A program made the translations under genes and the position numbers. From NCBI GenBank assembly GCA_025928545.1, contig JAICJH010000032.1:1-64000 (forward strand): a DNA stretch of 64,000 nucleotides, in the 5' to 3' direction. Positions 61,947 through 64,000 of this stretch are shown here, one piece after another. This stretch comes from Bryobacteraceae bacterium (GTDB lineage: Bacteria; Acidobacteriota; Terriglobia; Bryobacterales; Bryobacteraceae). Positions within the stretch are counted from its first letter, which is position 1. Each line of letters begins with the position of its first letter. The notes under the pieces are model-generated. The model was not told the DNA's origin. It saw only the letters and a program-made list of their open reading frames with translations, and ran no database searches.

Positions 61947-62741
61947 CTACCACAGATGATAGTAGCCGTCTCTCTCCACCATTTGTACCTTCACTCCGAA
62001 CAGCTTGCCCAAATTCGCGGCGGTCAGCAATTCGGGTTTCGGACCGTCTTCCACGATTTCGCCGGCGCTCATCATGATGACTCGCTCGATTTCCGGAATG
62101 ATATCGGACAAATGGTGCGTCACCAGCAGGACCGCGATACCCGCCCGCGCCAGCTTGCGAATCGTATCGCGCAGTTCGTGTTGAGCAAACAAATCGAGGC
62201 TCGTGGATGGCTCGTCCAGCAGCAAGGCCCTGGGGTCGTGCACGAGCGCTCTGCCGATCAGCATGCGGCGTGCTTCGCCGGAGGACATTTCCTCCACTGG
62301 CTTTTCGCTTAAATGTGCAGCCTCCAGAAAGCGCAGCACGTCGGCCGCTTTGCGCCGCTGCTTTTCCGTGACATGATGATTCGGCCAGATCCCGATACTC
62401 GAAAAGAAACCGGAAAGCACAATTTCGAAGCCGGTAATCTCGCGCGTGCACTGTGCCATCAGATCGTTCGAGACAATGCCCAGCATGCTGCGCAGACTGA
62501 CGACGTCCCAGAGACTCTGGCCCAAAATCCTCACACTCGCCCCCGGCTGACTCAGCGGGTAACACTCGCGGGTGATCGTTTTGATGAGAGTCGATTTCCC
62601 GCAACCGTTGGGCCCCAGAATCGCCACGTGTTCCCCGGCCCCGATGGTGAGGCTCACGTTGCGAAGTGCGATGTTGCCCCCGCGCATCACGCTCACGTTG
62701 CGGAGTTCGATCAAAGTAGGTGTGTCGGCTGATTCGGTCAA
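61947..62741 (-). CDS. orphan ABC transporter ATP-binding protein
   Basis: About 264 residues, cytoplasmic. Walker A GPNGCGKST, Q-loop region LGIVSNDLMAQC, signature EMSSGEARRM (variant of LSGGQ), Walker B ALLLDEPSTSLD and H-loop LLVTHH are all present, so it can bind and hydrolyse ATP. The fold of the domain resembles ModF/YbbL-type soluble ATPases more than importers. No permease is adjacent except the unrelated DUF1345 protein. The N-terminus is uncertain: the frame reaches an ATG at 62819, which would overlap the divergent SGNH gene, so a TTG at 62741 is preferred; TTG at 62714 is also possible. Confidence 0.82.
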   Translation of the reverse strand: MTESADTPTLIELRNVSVMRGGNIALRNVSLTIGAGEHVAILGPNGCGKSTLIKTITRECYPLSQPGASVRILGQSLWDVVSLRSMLGIVSNDLMAQCTREITGFEIVLSGFFSSIGIWPNHHVTEKQRRKAADVLRFLEAAHLSEKPVEEMSSGEARRMLIGRALVHDPRALLLDEPSTSLDLFAQHELRDTIRKLARAGIAVLLVTHHLSDIIPEIERVIMMSAGEIVEDGPKPELLTAANLGKLFGVKVQMVERDGYYHLW

Positions 62742-62784
62742 GCAACCAGTATCGCCCGTGAGGCCGCCCCGATAGAATGGCGGA

Positions 62785-63549
62785 ATGCGATTTCTGTCCG
62801 TCCTGCTCCTCGCCCCCATAGCAACCCTGGCTCAACCCCTCGCTCAGCCTCAGACTCAACCCCAAACTCTCAGCGCGATTCCGCCGTCCCTCCGGCAGGC
62901 CGCGACGCTGCTCACCGATTACGGCAACACAAAGCGCTATGCGGCCGAGAACGCGGCCACCAAACCTCCCGCCGCCGGCGAACAACGCGTCGTCTTCATG
63001 GGCGATTCGATCACCGACAATATGCACAATTCCCAGCGCTTCGGCCCTTTCTTCCCCGGTAAGCCGTATCTGAATCGTGGAATCGGCGGACAAACCACAG
63101 TGCAGATGCTGATCCGCTTTTATTCGGACGTGATTGCGCTCCAGCCAACGACAGTCGTGATCTTCGGGGGCACAAACGATATAGCCGGCAACCTGGGACC
63201 GGTCTCTCTCGAATCCACCGAACAGAATCTGGCTGCGATGGCCGATATGGCGCGCGGCAATGGAATCAAGGTGATCATGGCGACGGTGATGCCGGTTTGC
63301 GACCTGCCCGGCAAGCCACCCATGACGACAGGCCGGCCGCCCGAAACGATTCTCAGACTAAACACCTGGATCAAGGAGTATGCGGCCAGCCACGCCGCGG
63401 TTCTCCTGGATTATTATTCCGTGACCGTGGACGACAAGGGATTCCTGAAGGCGGATATGACGGAGGACGGCCTCCATCCCACTATGAAGGGCTATGAAGT
63501 CATGAATCCGGTGGCGGAAAAAGCCATTGCACTTTCCCTGAATAAGTAG
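62785..63549 (+). CDS. secreted SGNH/GDSL hydrolase (intact active site)
   Basis: 254 residues with a short Sec signal (MRFLSVLLLAPIATLAQPLAQP). All four SGNH blocks are intact: GDSITDN (Ser), GIGGQTT (Gly), GGTNDIAGN (Asn) and DGLHPTMKGYEVM (Asp-His). It is probably an esterase or acetylhydrolase acting outside the cytoplasm, such as a deacetylase for polysaccharides. It is a direct contrast to the two degenerate SGNH proteins at 4696 and 9600. The start is divergent from the ABC gene, 43 bases away. Confidence 0.9.
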   Translation: MRFLSVLLLAPIATLAQPLAQPQTQPQTLSAIPPSLRQAATLLTDYGNTKRYAAENAATKPPAAGEQRVVFMGDSITDNMHNSQRFGPFFPGKPYLNRGIGGQTTVQMLIRFYSDVIALQPTTVVIFGGTNDIAGNLGPVSLESTEQNLAAMADMARGNGIKVIMATVMPVCDLPGKPPMTTGRPPETILRLNTWIKEYAASHAAVLLDYYSVTVDDKGFLKADMTEDGLHPTMKGYEVMNPVAEKAIALSLNK

Positions 63550-63692
63550 ACCTGGCCAGGTAAACCCCGACGAAATAAATCGGCGCCTGCAAAAGATGTA
63601 TGCATTGCCACATCGACGGAACGGCGTAAAATCACCTCACCCCGGCCGTTAACGTGGCTTAATCTGGCGTGCTGCATGCATACTCAATTGGC

Positions 63693-63950
63693 ATGAAAAC
63701 TTTATCTCTTCAAATCGCACTTATTCTCGGAATAGCATTTGCATCCGGGGCTTATGCTCAAAGCGCTGGTCAGGACATGAAACAGGCTGGCCAGGATACT
63801 AAAGATGCTGCAAAGAATGTCGCGCAGGGTACGGGCAAGGCGGTAAAAAAGGCGGCGACCAAGACCACGCACGCCACCAAAAAAGTCGCCCACAAAGCGG
63901 CAAAAAAGGTCGATGAGGGCGCGCAGAAAGTCGAAGACAAAACCCGCTGA
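63693..63950 (+). CDS. exported lysine/alanine-rich repetitive protein
   Basis: 85 residues. A Sec signal (MKTLSLQIALILGIAFASGAYA) is followed by ~60 residues of low complexity: KQAGQDTKDAAKNVAQGTG, then KKAATKTTHATKKVAHKAAK. The short lysine/alanine periodicity resembles histone H1 tails, but it is exported, so binding to anionic envelope polymers or extracellular DNA is more likely. Start at the ATG at 63693; an upstream ATG at 63669 would place the signal inside the protein. Confidence 0.7.
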   Translation: MKTLSLQIALILGIAFASGAYAQSAGQDMKQAGQDTKDAAKNVAQGTGKAVKKAATKTTHATKKVAHKAAKKVDEGAQKVEDKTR

Positions 63951-63954
63951 ATTG

Positions 63955-64000
63955 TCATTCGGGCGGCTTACGGCGGGCGCGGAGTTCATCCAGCCGCTCT
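63955..64000 (-). CDS. possible C-terminus of a gene entering from the right edge
   Basis: On the minus strand an open frame runs from the window edge to a TGA at 63955-63957, reading ERLDELRARRKPPE. The charged, proline-ending tail looks like a genuine C-terminus, but 14 codons are too few to identify it. Confidence 0.3.
   Translation of the reverse strand, partial: ERLDELRARRKPPE

Noticed and set aside
61933-63093. 386-residue minus-strand open frame covering the ABC ATPase and the SGNH gene
   Set aside because: It runs in a different frame across two well-supported genes and has no recognisable domain.
1-64000. CRISPR arrays, tRNA or rRNA genes, insertion sequences or prophage
   Set aside because: No evenly spaced repeat-spacer arrays, no tRNA or rRNA conserved segments, and no transposase or integrase motifs were seen in any frame.

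Overview
The window is high-GC bacterial chromosome, most likely from a soil acidobacterium of the Bryobacterales/Solibacter type. The evidence is a TIGR03435-family remnant (a family greatly expanded in those genomes), hybrid CheB-CheR-PAS kinases, FadL-like porins with many orphan secreted proteins, and a TamA/TamB envelope operon. This placement is inference from gene content. I see no rRNA, tRNA, CRISPR array, phage or insertion sequence.

Layout. 235-12943: an aldehyde dehydrogenase, two small secreted proteins, then a three-gene envelope cassette (FadL-type outer-membrane porin, SGNH-fold secreted protein, ~680-residue secreted protein of unknown family) present twice in tandem. In both copies the SGNH protein has lost the catalytic Ser, Asn and His. 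13042-17987: a pair of ArsA/GET3-like ATPases, a ClC chloride/proton exchanger and a TPR protein. 18048-22370: a small membrane protein, a kinase-like/methyltransferase fusion, a membrane-anchored sulfatase-like enzyme, a Pal-type lipoprotein and a secreted protein. 22481-24474: a NarL-type two-component pair. 24569-27193: pirin, a MoeA-like molybdopterin-binding protein and a hypothetical protein.

27271-36905 is a signalling block on the minus strand: a 1355-residue CheB-CheR-PAS-histidine kinase with its LuxR-type regulator, a triple-BON protein, a sigma-54 activator lacking a receiver domain, and a second PAS kinase with its regulator. The two kinase/regulator pairs are paralogous. 36980-43653 holds a HAD phosphatase, a TPR-like secreted protein coupled to a type III polyketide synthase, and an aminotransferase coupled to a fused glycolate/lactate oxidase (glyoxylate metabolism). 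43665-50100 holds a TetR regulator, the truncated TIGR03435 gene, a beta-propeller protein, a small protein behind an extended -10 promoter, an RNB ribonuclease and a LarA-like protein.

50313-63950: a YihY/BrkB membrane protein; a minus-strand operon TamA/BamA-like, SurA-like, TamB, small hydrophilic protein; a DUF6496 basic protein; a DUF1345 membrane protein; an orphan ABC ATPase; an intact SGNH hydrolase; and a lysine/alanine-rich secreted protein. The C-terminus of a further minus-strand gene may enter at the right edge.

Many pairs overlap by four bases (ATGA/GTGA), so translational coupling is common here. The least explained elements are the duplicated porin/pseudo-SGNH/680-residue cassette and the ArsA-like pair that follows it.
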